Part shown: in pieces, positions 28,201 to 43,200 of the stretch | How the letters are laid out: every line of letters starts with the position of its first letter | Position numbering within the stretch: position 1 is the first letter of the stretch | Origin: Calothrix sp. PCC 7716 | GTDB lineage: Bacteria; Cyanobacteriota; Cyanobacteriia; Cyanobacteriales; Nostocaceae | Assembly: GCF_019977735.1 (NCBI RefSeq) | Contig: NZ_AP025023.1 | Span: 1 to 58,604, forward strand | DNA length: 58,604 bases | Direction: 5' to 3' | Position numbers and translations under genes: made by a program | The notes under the pieces: generated by a model | Told to the model about the DNA's origin: nothing | Database searches by the model: none | Seen by the model: only the letters and a program-made list of their open reading frames with translations

Positions 28201-31200
28201 TAGATTGACAGCACTGTATTTAAGAGTACTATTAGCATCGAGGTCACTGCCAGCAAGTTTAAATTCTAGTTTCGAGCCTAATACTACCGCTCTATCAGAT
28301 ATTGTAAGTCTTGGCGCCCGATTTACATTGGCAATACTAACAACAACATCAAGCATTGTAGTTGCACCAGCAGGGTCTTTTGCTTGGAATTTAAGGACAT
28401 GCTCACCAGCTTGTTCATAGTTAGGTTTCCAAGTAAAGTCACCCGTGCGGCTATCTAAAATCGCCCCTTGTGGCAGTGTACTAATCGCAGTATATTCAAC
28501 AGTGGCGCCATCAGCATCGTCAGCAACCAACTTGAATGTTACCCTATCATTCTCTTGACCATATTGAACACCAAGTGGTGTAAATATAGGCACTTGGTTA
28601 ATGTTATTAACCGTGATGGTGAGTGGTCGTGTTGCTGACCTATTACCATCAGATGCAGTTACAGAGATGTTGTATGTACCTGCTAGTGAATAATCAGGAG
28701 TCCAGGTTAATAACCCTGTTTGTCGATTAAAGACAGCACCAACAGGGAGATTCAAAGCATTGTAAGTTAGTGTATCCCCATCACTATCTGTAGCTGCTAG
28801 TTGTAGAGTGAGAGTGCTGTTTTCATTAACAGTTTGTGGAGCAATTGTTGATAATACAGGTGTAGCATTACTGTTACGAACAACAACATTAAAGGTTTGG
28901 GTATCGGTCAGTACATTACCTGGAACACCATTACCGCTATCTCTGACGGTAATAGTAACAGGTAATATCTTACCAACATCGCTTTGAGTTGGCGCCCAAG
29001 TTAATTTAGCTTGACCATACACACCAGTTGGGACAATATTTGCAATACCTTCGGGTAAACCTGTAAACGAGTAGGTTAGTGCATCTTGGTTACGGTCACT
29101 GGTATTAATAAAGAAGTCTAAAGTCTGATTAAGAACTGCAACTTTATCTCCGATGTAACTAATTTGAGGTGCGCTGTTTGCAGCGATAACATTAACGTTG
29201 AATGGTAATACGTTTCTGAGTGCGGTTGTTCCATCTGTGCGAACTTCGGTTGCAACCAGTCTAAATGAGTAGCTATTACCAAAAGCATCCAAACCTGGTT
29301 CTACACGTAATGTCCATGTACCATCATTGTTGTTACGCAACGGTTTAATAAAGCTGGGTATACCATCACCCGCATTTCTTTCAAGTTCAAGATTTAACGA
29401 GAGTGCATCACTTTCAAGGTCTGTCACCTTAAAGGTTATTTCTTTAATCTCACCACGCTCAACATTAACATTATTAAATGCAGTTCTATTAACAGAGAAA
29501 GTACCATCTGGATTGAATGTTGTGATGGTTGTGGTTGTATTATTACTACCAGATGCAACAGTGACATTATCAAATAAAGGCGCCCGATTAGTATTACGAA
29601 TTGTAATCGGTACAGTAATACTTGTTGTCTTACTTACTCCTGTACCATTACCATCATCTGTGGCAGTAAAGGTGACATTATATGTACCCGCACTTGTATA
29701 ACCAGGTGTCCAGGTAAACATTGCTGTGTCAACATCAAAGGAAGCACCAGTTGGTAAACCTGATACGGTGTAAGTTACAGATGGGTCGCTACCTTCAAGT
29801 ATTGTTAATTCACCCTTACTGTTACGTTCTTGTGGTACAAAACCTGGGTTATCTGGGTCAAGAGCAAACGCACGGAACCTGATACTTTCTCCTTCTTGTG
29901 CAACCCAAGATGTTAATCCTTCAAATACGGGTGCAGCGTTAACATTTAATACAGTTATCTTAGTATTTTGTGTTGTTATCGAATTACCATCGCTAACATT
30001 GAAAGGAATTTCAAACTCACCAGCTTGGAAGTATGCAGGTGTCCATTCAAACACACCTGTTACTGGGTCAAGTGTGGCGCCACCTGGTAGTAAATTACTA
30101 AAGTAGGTAAGTGCTGTACCATCTGCATCGTTCGCTTTTAATTGAATGCGTACATAATCACCTTCGCGGACAATCTTATCAGCAGGACGTACTAATGTCG
30201 GCGCCTGATTTGTCGGTGCAACAAGAATATTTACATTTTGTGTAACTCTCTCTTTGCCATCATTAACAACAAACTGAACATTTTCATAAGTACCAGCTTG
30301 TTGATAATTTGGTGTCCATGTCAGGATACCAGTTGTTGGGTCAAATACAGAACCACCAGGTAGATTATCTGCCCAATATGTCAGTTTATCTTTATCACTG
30401 TCTGTGGCGCCAACTTTAATTTGTAGAGTTTTACCTTCTGCACCACGAATTGTTGTAACACCACTATTGGTACTAATTGTGCCACCACTTATAGATGGTG
30501 ATGAGAATACAGGTTTATTATTTGCCCCCAGAACATTAATACTAAACGACTGAGTTGTATAACCACCACGTAAATCGTAGGTGTAAAGTACAACATTCTC
30601 TTGATTGGCGCCACCTGCTACAGGAGTCCAGTTAATCAACCCATTATTATCAAGCGTCATTCCTGGGGGTGCATCATACAACAGGTATCCCAGCACGCTA
30701 CCATCAGAGTCATTAGCTGCAACTTGGTATTTATACTCCTGCCCTACAGTTGCATTTAATACAGCATTTGAAGTAATGACTGGCGCCATATTTGGATATG
30801 GCATTGCATAAATACCTGGTGTAAATTCAACCCTTAATGCATCGGGGTTATTAACAGTAATTGTGCGTACTGTTGTTGATTGACCTGGTTTGAGACGATT
30901 ATCAGTTAAATTATCCTTCAAATCGAGCAAGTAGGCGCCATTCGGTGTTCTTCCTACTGCACCTTGTAGTGTTCCAGTAAATGCTGTACTTGGGTCAAGT
31001 AACAACATTACAGGTAATAATAAATCTTGGTCAGCTTTGCTTGTAATCGTTACATCGAATGATACAGTATTTGTCGCGCGCTCACTTCTTGCATTACTAA
31101 AGTTAAAGTCAACTAAGTTAGAGAAGTTAGAAACAGTGGTAAATCTTTCACTATACGCTGTTTCTAATTCTGCACCAGCGGTACTCTTAATATTTTGCAG

Positions 31201-34200
31201 TACCTTAAATTCGTAGTTACCAGCATCAAAGCTATTAAATCCAAGTAATGCTGACTTTCTCGCAGCATCGTATTGTACAGATACTGGATTAATGATATTG
31301 TTATTGGCGCCAATTAATTGATAATTATTTGGATTGAGTACCGATGCAAGGTTATTACTTGCACCCGCAAACATATCTGATGTAAATGTGACGTTGATTG
31401 TATTTAGCGGTAAAGCAACAATTGCGTCTTTAACAGGATTGGTTGCAGCTACTTTGGGTGCAACAATTGGACTTAAAACATCTATTTGACCTGAATGGCT
31501 AATTAATACTCGACCATCGCGCGTTGTTTCTATATTCTCACCCCAGGTGGCGCCATTCTTACCAGTTGCTACCGTCAGATGCTTCATGGTAGCTAAATCT
31601 ACCATCAACACATCACCCTTATTGGTGGAAACAAACGCTAATCCCTCTAATTGACTTCCAGTAACACCAAATGCCAAGGAGTCAACTGGTTCTGATAAAG
31701 ATAGCATTCGTTCTGCGCTACCGTTTGGTTTAAACTTAACAACAAGTCCTCTATCTGGCCACGATGTACCCCATAAACTACCATCGGGAGCAAATGCTAA
31801 ACTATCAACACGCAGGTCACTATAATGCTTGAATGTTTCATTTACAGGGTCGAATATCTCAATTCCATTACCTGAAGAAACGTAAATAAACCCATCAAGA
31901 GGATTAATTGCCATTGCTTGAGTAATGCTTTCCCCATATTTCTTGACAATGTTACCAGTTTGTGGGTTGAGTTGCAGTAAAGGACCACCACCTGTAGTTG
32001 CCCATAATGCACCATTACGGTCAACTGCCATGTCGAATATTGGGTACTGCTCTAAGAAAGCAAGTGGTGTTGTAGCAGTCCCACCAATTGAATTGAACCT
32101 GTATATTGAACCGCGATTGGCGCCACCACTAGCTAATACTGTACCATCTGGAAGTACCACAATTGCCATCGCACCAATATTGGCATTACTTGTTGGAATA
32201 TTAGTCGCAAATGCACTCGCAGTAAATGGACGCAATACTTGTTCAAATTCAGGTTTGTTGGTTGTTGGTAATGTTGCAGGAATATTATTTTCAGAAGATG
32301 CTTGGATAAATAATTTATTTGTGGAATTTTGTTGTGTCGGCGCCTCTGCTGGTAAGATTTGTTGTGTAGTTTGTCCAACAGTTGGAATAGTACCCAAGTT
32401 GACGCTAAATCCATCCGATGGTGCAGTTATTCCTAATGGTGGTGTTTGTTTATTGCCTGCATTATCTGTTGCAAGAACTAGGAATTCGTATTTCGATGTT
32501 GCTTTACCACTAAATATTGCTTCTGTATCAAGAGTTTGCGACTTCCATACTTTAAAGTCTCCACCGTTTTCTGCAACATATATAGTTACATGCTTCACCC
32601 CTGAACCATTACTTTCATCAGCAGCATTCCACTTAACTTTATAATCAGTACTTCCACTAACTGTTGCAAGTTGACTATTATTTGTCGCACTATTATTACT
32701 ACCTAATGCGGTTGCAGTAATTGTTGCAAGAGGTGCTGCACCATCTATTTTGCTTACGGTACGATTTGTATCGATTGGTGCTAAGGTGTTGAAGATAACT
32801 TTGGCAGTGCTAGTTATCTCAGTTCCTGTGGTTTTATTATTTAATGGTGCAACTGTGTAACTAGCAAATCCGGCGCCCTTCGCATTGACATCATTTGGCA
32901 GTAAAATACCAACGTTGGGGTTTTTGATTACATTTCCAGTTTCTGGGTCAATTGCTTCGAGTAACCAAGATGCGGTTCTGGTTGGTAAATCAATTCCTGC
33001 ACTGACTCGTAAAATAAATCCTTTGGTTGCAATAAAGTCAAAGTCACCTTGGAATGAACTTCTTCCACCAGGGATATTTACTTGAATATCTCCTACTTTA
33101 ATACCACCAAGTTGGAAACTACGCTCATCTAAATCATCATCTAGCTTTGTGACGAGTCGGACACTACTAACAGCAGTTGGTGCGGTTGCTGCGTTTTCAA
33201 ACCTGATTGTGTAGGGTAGGTCGGCGCCGATTGGGATAATATTATTGTTACCGTAACCAATTGGTCCTGTTAAGGAAACAAGGTTACTTGTGCTGCTGGG
33301 TGTTGTAAATGCACTGCCAAAGTTGGGTGCTGGTACTGGTACACCTTGTGGTAAATCTACTCTTGCTTCTCCAAATGGAACGTATATGTTAAATGCTTGG
33401 GAATGAGTTTTACGGGATAGTCCTTTATCAAACGGTTTTAAATCAGGAATATCTGGACTGCCAATCTTGCTTGCATCGTGACCATACCATTTACGGACAT
33501 TTTCAAAGAATTTTACTAAGTCACCAGTTGACCTGATTTCCTGACCAGCAGGACCAACTAATAAACCAGTTGATAGTGTTGCTATTAAACTGATGATTTG
33601 CTGACTTTCTCTAATTGGTGGAGTATCATCTTCTTCTCGCAATAATCCTGTTTGTTCCAATGCTGCAAGGAATGCATTTGTCCAAGTGTCAGCATTGGCA
33701 GCAAGGTTAATTAATGCTGCTGTTGCGGTTCTATCATTAAGGACAGCTTGCCGTAATTTTAATGCTTCTCTTGATTGTTCTGCAACGAATTCTGCGCGCG
33801 TCATTGCGGTTGCAGTTGCGACGATATTAAATTTAAACGCTAAATCACTCGGATTTATGTCCTCTAATAAATCAGGGTTTTGTAGTAGCAGTTCTTTTAA
33901 CCCTGGATAGGTTTGAACATTAAAGTTCATTCCTGTAAACCCTGCATTGGGTAAATCTATTACATAACCAGGTGCTAGGATTTGTCCATTTAAGTTTACA
34001 TCGGATACAATTTCAGCCCAAGGTACATCATCAAGTTTACCATTGGGGTTATTATCAGGTTCCCCACGTAAGTTTGAAGTGAATTTAGTGTAGGGTAATT
34101 CTATAATTGGATTTTCTCCAAGTTCGGGAATACCAAAACTGAAGTGGACGTAAGGAGTATCTATATTAGTTAGACTTTGTACCGATACTCTATATGTACC

Positions 34201-37200
34201 AGTTTCTCCTGGCGCCAGGATATTAGGTCCTCCTAATCCTACCGTAACATCGGTCTCTATCGCACGTTCAACTAAATAACGGTAAGGTAAAGTTGCTTCG
34301 ATTGGGTTTGTACTACCCGCAGTAGTTTTACTAACCTTAACATCATACAATCCATGTGGCGCATTAGTTAGGTCGAATACTGCTTTAATTGTGGTGCTAT
34401 CAATTACCTTGATATTAGATGCTATGAATTCTCCAATACCAGGACGAACTAATTTGACGGTTGTTTTATCATCGAATTGGGCACCTGTAATTGTGGTGCT
34501 AACATAACGACTATCACCACCTCTGTCTGTTGCAATGTCGGTGACACTAAATGGTAATACTTCTGCTTTTATAGTTACTTGTGCGTCATTACCTTCGGTA
34601 CCGCGTACTAATATATAGTATTTACCTGGTCGGGTATTGGAAATAATCGCGCTTTGGTCAGAACCAATTGCACCCTTAGAAACTGAGGTGTATTTGGTGC
34701 TGGTTGGTGCTTCTCCAAAACCTACATAAATTTCGTTTCCTGTACCAAGAGCACCATCTGTTGTGATGCGGATGGTTTGACCGACTTCGGTAATATCTAG
34801 TTCAAACAACCTATCTTGCTGTTTGCGTAGGGTTGTTAATTTATTCTGATTGAGTGAGAGTGTTTCTGCATTAACTTTGAAAGTGTCTGCACTTGCTTTG
34901 AGGTTGTTGGTTTCTCCACCGTTGACACCTTCATAAACTTCATTGTAAACGTCGGTGCGAACAAGAATCCGGTAGTCACCTGGTGTTACACCTGGTAGGA
35001 GAATATTATCAGATAGATTTAATTCGAGTGAATAAGCATTGCTGCCATCGGTAACATTATTACCCGCAAGTGTTCCCCTAAAGATTTTACGTCCAAGTAA
35101 GCGGTCGGTAATATCCCATATACCGTCTTTGCTCAGATATACTGCATCACTCCATTCTCCAGTAATGCTGTAATCACTGTTATTTTTGACTGTCCACTTG
35201 ATGTTATTGAGTGCTTGTCCCACATTACTATCACTTGGAACGGTAATAGTATTAGTTTGGGTATCCACTTCTAAGTCTACTGGGTCTGGGCGCCCAATTA
35301 TTAAAGGTTCATCACTTGGCTTGGCATTGTTACCTTCATTTGTACCTTCATATACTACTCCACGGGCGCCACTTTGTTGTGGGTCGGTGACAACAAAGAC
35401 AAAATATGAACCATCGAGGTCAAAAGGTAAATCAAAGGTTTGTTTATTGGTATAACTTGAATTTGCACCCAAACCACCTGTATGGGATATAAAACCAAGA
35501 TAACGGTCAGCAACTAAATCAAGTTTTTGGTCGCGCGATAAATATATTAAATCATTCCAAGTACCTTGACGTTCCGGTGTTGCTCCCTCACTAACGTTTT
35601 TTACGGTGTACTCAACATCAAGTGTTTGTCCCGCAATACCATTTTCTTTGGTTTTAAGTGCAGTGACTTGTAAATCAGGTGATATTGTTGGGTCAATAGT
35701 TAAATCAACAAAGTCTTTATTATTATCCTCAAAATCGTATTCAGGAACGCGCGCTAATTCCCGATTTAAGAACCATTCAAAATTTAGGTTATTATCTCCA
35801 TACGGTGCATATGCGTAGTTGGAGTCGGTGAATACTATAACTTTGAAATTACCCGATATATTATCTGGCAGAACAAATTGTTGAGTTTGTGTATAGAATT
35901 CATCTTTCTTTAACCCAGTGGTACGTTTATATTCACCAAGGAAAATATCTTTGCCATCTAAGCTATTATCTCCCAATGAGAGATAAACACGGTCATACCA
36001 TTCCTTCTCACGGGTGTCACGGTCTCCGATGTTGGCAACTTGCCAAGTGACGTTAATTGTTTCTCCAGATTTGGGATTAACACCCGGTTGCAGGGTTTCA
36101 ACTGTAAGACCGCTAATATCTAAATCAGCTTCACGGAAAATTACTGGAATTACAGCTTTATTGTAATTGTTCGAGGTATCTTCGTAAGCACTGGTTTGGT
36201 AACGAACACCCGTCCAATAGTTGTCACCCCCACCAGTTGGTACACCACCACCGTAGGATCTATCTGCAACGTTTCGGTTAGCAAAGACGTGGATGTAGTA
36301 ATTGTCTTTAATTCCTGCTGGTAATGTTACAGTTTGCTTTTGGGTGTAGGATTGACCGTTAGCTAAACCACCCGAAGGTAGGGTTTGTACAAAACTTCCT
36401 AACCAGGTTGCACTGCTATCAAAGGTACTGCTCTTAGAAATCCATACTTCATCGTACCAGTAGCGTGTACCCGACCAAACAGCGGCGCCATCATTTGTAA
36501 CTCTCCATTCTATAGTAGTGGGGTCGCCAGAATAATTTGGGGTGAAAGTTTTAATATCGGTGACAACAAAATCAGCGGGTTTGGTAGTTACATTCGTCGC
36601 TACAGTTAAAGTATTGTTATTGCCGTAGGAACCTTCCCAAATACTAGAGAAAAAACCAGAATTGGTTTTAACGATGACATATTTACCACTAACACCTGGG
36701 GAAAGTACTGTTTCTAATTCTGCTGTGTAACTTCCTCCAAATGCTTGTAGCTGCTTACTATGCTCAACACTTCCTAAACTCCATATAGCTGTTGATGCTT
36801 CTAAAGTTGGTGCATCGGTAATATATACATCATCGTACCAAGTACCCGAATTTATAGCTAAATTACCTTTATTTTCAACTGACCAAACTACTTTAAATGG
36901 TTGATTAGTAGTTGCAATTAGGGTTGGATTTATCTCAGTTACTTGTAAATCGGGTGCTGAGGGTAATAATATTTCAATGCGATTACTACTACTTGAATAG
37001 TTGTTGTTGTCAAGTTCGTTGGGGTCATTCGGGTTTATGTTGATGTCTTGGATATCTTCGTAAACATCATCTAACGCATCCGACCAAACAGTAACATACC
37101 ACTGTCCAGCATCCAAATTAGTTGGTAAGGTAACTTCTACTTCGTTTTCATAGAATTTTGTACCCCTAAAGTCATTTACAGTTTGTAGTGTTCCGGTATG

Positions 37201-40200
37201 GGTAACATTTCTGAGTTGAATATCTTGCGAACCACCATCAATATTTACAGGGGAAGGACGGGTTAAACCACGGGTTAACCAAATTGAATCAGTCCAACTG
37301 CTGCGTGTGGTTTCTCCAATTCCTTCGTTACTAACTTTATATTTGACTTTGATTGTGGAACCAGCAAATGCTTGTAATGGTGCAATGACGTTACTCGTTA
37401 CTAAGTCAGCAGGTGGAAGTGATGTTATCTTAATTTCTGCAACTTCAATATTATTGTCGTCTTGGGGATATTCATTAATGGTGTTACCAGCATCGGTTTG
37501 GACAATAATAAATGCTTTTTCCCTGAAGTATTTGGGGATTTCAAAGTTTTTCGTAGTGTGGGGATATTGAACTTGTCCTGCTAGCGCGCTATCGTTATCA
37601 AAACTATCAACTAAAATATCACTGCCATCAATTTTATCATCCAATGACAGGTAAACATTATCAGTCCATTTACCTTTAGCTTCAACTGGTGAGAAGTTTT
37701 TGATTACAAAATCTACTGACGTTGTTCCACCAGCTTTAATAGCGGTCGTTGGTACGTTTAATGTTTCAACTCGTAAATCAGGACGAGTGGGGAGACTAAC
37801 TGTAATATTAGAAGTTGATTTAAGCTTGTTATTAATTAACGCACTTGCTTCTTCATATACACTACGATTGCCATAATTATCAACAACAATATTAGTTTCA
37901 ACAAATACTTCATATGTACCAGAGAGATATTCTCCCAAGGTAATTTGCTCGGTGCGGGTATAGAATTTACCAGCAGTTAGTCCATTATCTTGTTTAAATG
38001 TATCTAAACCAATTGTGCTTCCAGTAGTTATATTCCGCAGGTAAACGTAATCGTACCATGTACCACCTGCATCTCCAGTACCAGGTGCATTCGAGTTGAA
38101 TACTTGCCAAGTTACATCAATCTTACTACCAGCCTGCGCGCTTGGTACAGTGCTAATACGGCTGACATACAAATCAGGTGTACTACCCTTGGTAATAGTA
38201 ATAGGCGCCGAAACTTTAGTATTGTTGTCAGTGTAGATAAATTCGTAAGGATTGTTGCTACTACCTGTGGTGACAATAAAGAAATAAGTATCTGCATCTA
38301 AGTCATATGGGATAAATACGTCACGACTGCGGGTGTATGTATTTTTATTTGTTTGGTTAGAAAGGGCGCCTGTGCGTTCAAAATAGTAAGGAGAACCAAT
38401 TAATTCAAACTCCTCACCATTTGGCTTTTTGCGTGCTAGTTGTACGGTATCATACCATTCGGCACTGTCGGTGGCAGCAATCCCGTTATTTGCAACTTCC
38501 CAATTGAGTTTGAAGAATCTACCTGTTTGTGTAGAAGTTGCTTCTGTATCTACTTTGTTAACAGTTAAATCAGCATATGGTTTGCGCGTGACTAAAAATT
38601 CATTAGGTGATTTAGAGGTATTGTTAGATAAAAGTCCATTTTCAAATACTGAGTGGATTTTACCGTCACTATCACTAACTGGTGCATTGGTTTGTACGAA
38701 TAATTTATACTTACCTTCAAACCCTGGAGTCAGTTGAATTGTCTTGGATTGGTTGTAAAATGCGTCTTTAATTAAGGCGCCGTTGTGTTCAAATTGTTCG
38801 AGTATTATGTCATCTGAGTTACCAACAGTACTATCAACCGATGCAATAACCCTATCGTACCACTTGGAGGTAATGCCGGCGCCTGTACCAATATTGGTGA
38901 CAGTCCAATTTACTGTAACACTTGCTGGGTCGCCAATTATCGTACCACTAGGATTAAACGTAACATTAGATACTGCTAAATCTGCGTAGGGTGCTAGTTC
39001 TATTTGTAGCTTTTGAAAGACAATGTTTTCTTTACCGTCTATTGTGCCATTAAGTTCATTAACGCTGTCGTCAGCATCGGTAACTACATACAGGTACTTT
39101 GTACCGCTAATATCTATGGGTAATTTAATGTTTAAGTCTTTAGCGTAGTGCAGTTTAGCAGCTAGTCCGCCTGTATGTGCTACTTCTTTTATAAAATCAA
39201 AGCTGTTGGGAGTAAATGTTTCTGGGGGTGCATCTGATAGATAAATTCGGTCAACCCAAGTACCGGATATAGCGTCTCCACCTGCATTCAAAACGTCCCA
39301 TTTTAAGGATATTACCTCACCCGATGTGGCGGGCAATATTGTTTCACTAGATGCTTGGATAGAGTTAACTGAGGTGATGGTTGGTACAAGGTCAACTTCC
39401 TTTATATTAATGACGTTAATGGTGAAGGTTTGGTCGTAAGTTAAACCGCTTACATCCTGGGTACTAACAATAATTATATGGCTAGTGTTTTGCTCAAAGT
39501 CCAAGAGAGCGCGATTAGCAACTATTAATTGATTACCTGTAATCGCAAAACGCTCGTCGGCGTCATTAAGTAAAGTGTAAGTATGGCTATCACTCCTATC
39601 TGCATCGGTTGTGGTGAAAGTTGCAATCACCGTACCATTGGAGCTATTCTCGTTAATGCTGTTGTTGCTTATCTGAATTGCTGTTGGTGCTTCGTTAATA
39701 TTATTGATGGCAATGGAGAGTGTTTTTTCAAAACTTAAGCCACCAGCATCTGTAGTTTGAACGACAATAGAGTGACTAGTATCAGCTTCAAAATTTAATA
39801 AACTGCCATTAGCAACTTGTAACTCATTGCCAACTATCTTAAACCTACCACCAGCATCATTGAGTAATTTGTAGGTATGAGTATCAAAATCATCTAAATC
39901 AATGGTACTTAAGGTATCAATTACTAAACCATTAGAGCTATTTTCATTAATTTGACTCTTACTGGTTTGGATGTCAACTGGTGCTTCGTTGACGTTGTTA
40001 AGATTAATCGTAAAAGTTTTATCTAGGCTTAACCCTTGCTGGTCTATGGATTGGACAATAATGTTATAGCTTGACTGATTTTCAAAATTTAATAATGCTC
40101 CGTTAGCAACTTTTAATTGGTTCCCATCTAGGAAAAAACGACCACTAGCATTATCTAATAGTTTATAGGTATGAGTCTCGCCCACATCTGGGTCAGTGGT

Positions 40201-43200
40201 ACTTAAGCTACCAACCAGCGTACTGTTAAAACTATTTTCATCTACGAAGTTTTTGCTTAATTGAACATCCGTAGGTGGATTATTGTTGAGATTAAGAAGT
40301 TCAATAGCGAGAGCAAATACGTTGTCATTTTCTTTTTCTTCTAATTGGTGATATTTTTCATCAACAATAAATAGTAGATATTGGTTTACTGTAGCTGTTT
40401 CTGGTAGGATAATTGAATGATCAGCAGTATATGTACCCAGAATTGCTAGTGGCGTTTGTCGTGATTTGCGGGTAATGAAAATATCTGTGACATCAAACTT
40501 ATCATCTGGAGACAGATAAATTCCGTCATACCAGGTTGTTACATCCGTCACGTCCTTGCCTATATTTTCCACTGTCCAACTGACAGCAATGTTGGAACCG
40601 GGTTTGATGCTTGTTGGTGCAGTCACACCAGTTATCTTGAAATTAGGTAACTGATTATCTTCAATAAAGGTACCATTGGAAATATCTATTGTTCCTCCAT
40701 TTTCCTGAATAGTACCTGCTGCTAATACAAACTTACCCCCGCTAAAGTTCAACCGACCTTGACGTAAGTCAACCGTTCCAGTGTTGTTGAATTCGGAGCC
40801 AGAAAAAGTGGTTGTTCCTGTAGTGTTAGATTTAATTAAGGTACCGCTATTGTTGAAGGTAAGGTAGTAGAAAGTCTCGTCATTTTTAATTTCAAAGATA
40901 CCTTGATTGTTAATTACCTCCAAAGCACTGTTGGAATCTCCATCAATGTGATACCAGTTATACGGACTACTATCGTAGATAACAGTACCAAGGTTATTGA
41001 GAGTAATTTTGTTCCGCAGGTATTTGTAGCCATTCGTAATGGAGAGAGTTGCGTTCTCAGCAATATTAACTGTTCCCGGACCACTGAGTGTTCCTGCTGA
41101 CCATTGATTGTTTTGTCCTTTGAGTGTAACTGTTCCTGTGGTGTTTAATGTCCCGCTACTCAGGGTGAAGTCGTTATTAACAATCACCGTTCCCGTGGTG
41201 TTTAATGTTCCACCATTAATCACTAAGTTTTGCAGGTTAACTATTTGCTGGTTGAAGTTAACATTTCCCCCAGTAATCAAAATTGTTCCAAGGTCGCTTA
41301 CGGTAGTTCCATCCGCAAAAGTATAGCTATTACTCCACTCAGCAGTGGTATTAGCTGCTAGTTTAAAACTTCCCCCATTACTGCTACCACCACCGCTAAA
41401 GTTCAACCGACCTTGACGTAAGTCAACCGTTCCAGTGTTGTTGAATTCGGAGCCAGAAAAAGTGGTTGTTCCTGTAGTGTTAGATTTAATTAAGGTACCG
41501 CTATTGTTGAAGGTAAGGTAGTAGAAAGTCTCGTCATTTTTAATTTCAAAGATACCTTGATTGTTAATTACCTCCAAAGCACTGTTGGAATCTCCATCAA
41601 TGTGATACCAGTTATACGGACTACTATCGTAGATAACAGTACCAAGGTTATTGAGAGTAATTTTGTTCCGCAGGTATTTGTAGCCATTCGTAATGGAGAG
41701 AGTTGCGTTCTCAGCAATATTAACTGTTCCCGGACCACTGAGTGTTCCTGCTGACCATTGATTGTTTTGTCCTTTGAGTGTAACTGTTCCTGTGGTGTTT
41801 AATGTCCCGCTACTCAGGGTGAAGTCGTTATTAACAATCACCGTTCCCGTGGTGTTTAATGTTCCACCATTAATCACTAAGTTTTGCAGGTTAACTATTT
41901 GCTGGTTGAAGTTAACATTTCCCCCAGTAATCAAAATTGTTCCAAGGTCGCTTACGGTAGTTCCATCCGCAAAAGTATAGCTATTACTCCACTCAGCAGT
42001 GGTATTAGCTGCTAGTTTAAAACTTCCCCCATTACTGCTACCACCACCGCTAAAGTTCAACCGACCTTGACGTAAGTCAACCGTTCCAGTGTTGTTGAAT
42101 TCGGAACCGGAAAAAGTGGTTGTTCCTGTAGTGTTAGATTTAATTAAGGTACCGCTATTGTTGAAGGTAAGGTAGTAGAAAGTCTCGTCATTTTTAATTT
42201 CAAAGATACCTTGATTGTTAATTACCTCCAAAGCACTGTTGGAATCTCCATCAATGTGATACCAGTTATACGGGCTACTATCGTAGATAACAGTACCAAG
42301 GTTATTGAGAGTAATTTTGTTCCGCAGGTATTTGTAGCCATTCGTAATGGAGAGAGTTGCGTTCTCAGCAATATTAACTGTTCCCGAACCACTGAGTGTT
42401 CCTGCTGACCATTGATTGTTTTGTCCTTTGAGTGTGACTGTTCCTGTGGTGTTTAATGTCCCGCTACTCAGGGTGAAGTCGTTATTAACAATCACCGTTC
42501 CCGTGGTGTTTAATGTTCCACCATTAATCACTAAGTTTTGCAGGTTAACTATTTGCTGGTTGAAGTTAACATTTCCCCCAGTAATCAAAATTGTTCCAAG
42601 GTCGCTTACGGTAGTTCCATCCGCAAAAGTATAGCTATTACTCCACTCAGCAGTGGTATTAGCTGCTAGTTTAAAACTTCCCCCATTACTGCTGCCACCA
42701 CCGTTAAAGTTCAACCGACCTTGACGTAAATCAACTGTTCCAGTGTTGTTGAATGTGGAGTTGTAAAAAGCGGTTGTTTCCGTAGCGTTCGATTTAATTA
42801 AGGTACCGCTATTGTTGAAGGTGAGGTTGTAGAAATCCTGGTCATTTTTTATTTCAAAGATACCTTGATTGTTAATTACCTCCAAAGCACCATTGCCATC
42901 TCCATAAATGTAGTACTCATCAACGTCCCAGATAACAGTACCTTCGTTATTGAGGGTGATGTTGTTCTGTAGGTATTTGTAGTTGCCATTTGTGATAGAG
43001 AGAGTTGCGTTCTCAGCAATATTAACTGTTCCCGGACCGCTGAGTGTTCCTGCTGACCATAGATTGTTTTGTCCTTTGAGTGTGACTGTTCCTGTAGTGT
43101 TTAATGTCCCGCTACTCAGGGTGAAGTCGTTGTTTATCGCTCCTTCCCCAAGGATTGTCAAATTACCACCAGAAATAACCAAATCTTCTTGAGTTGTCAG

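Noticed and set aside
13343-43192. Many plus-strand open frames inside the giant gene
   Set aside because: They are antisense shadows that repeat with the domain repeats (for example identical frames every 654 bp). Only the pentapeptide frame at 18,589-19,119 has recognisable protein content.
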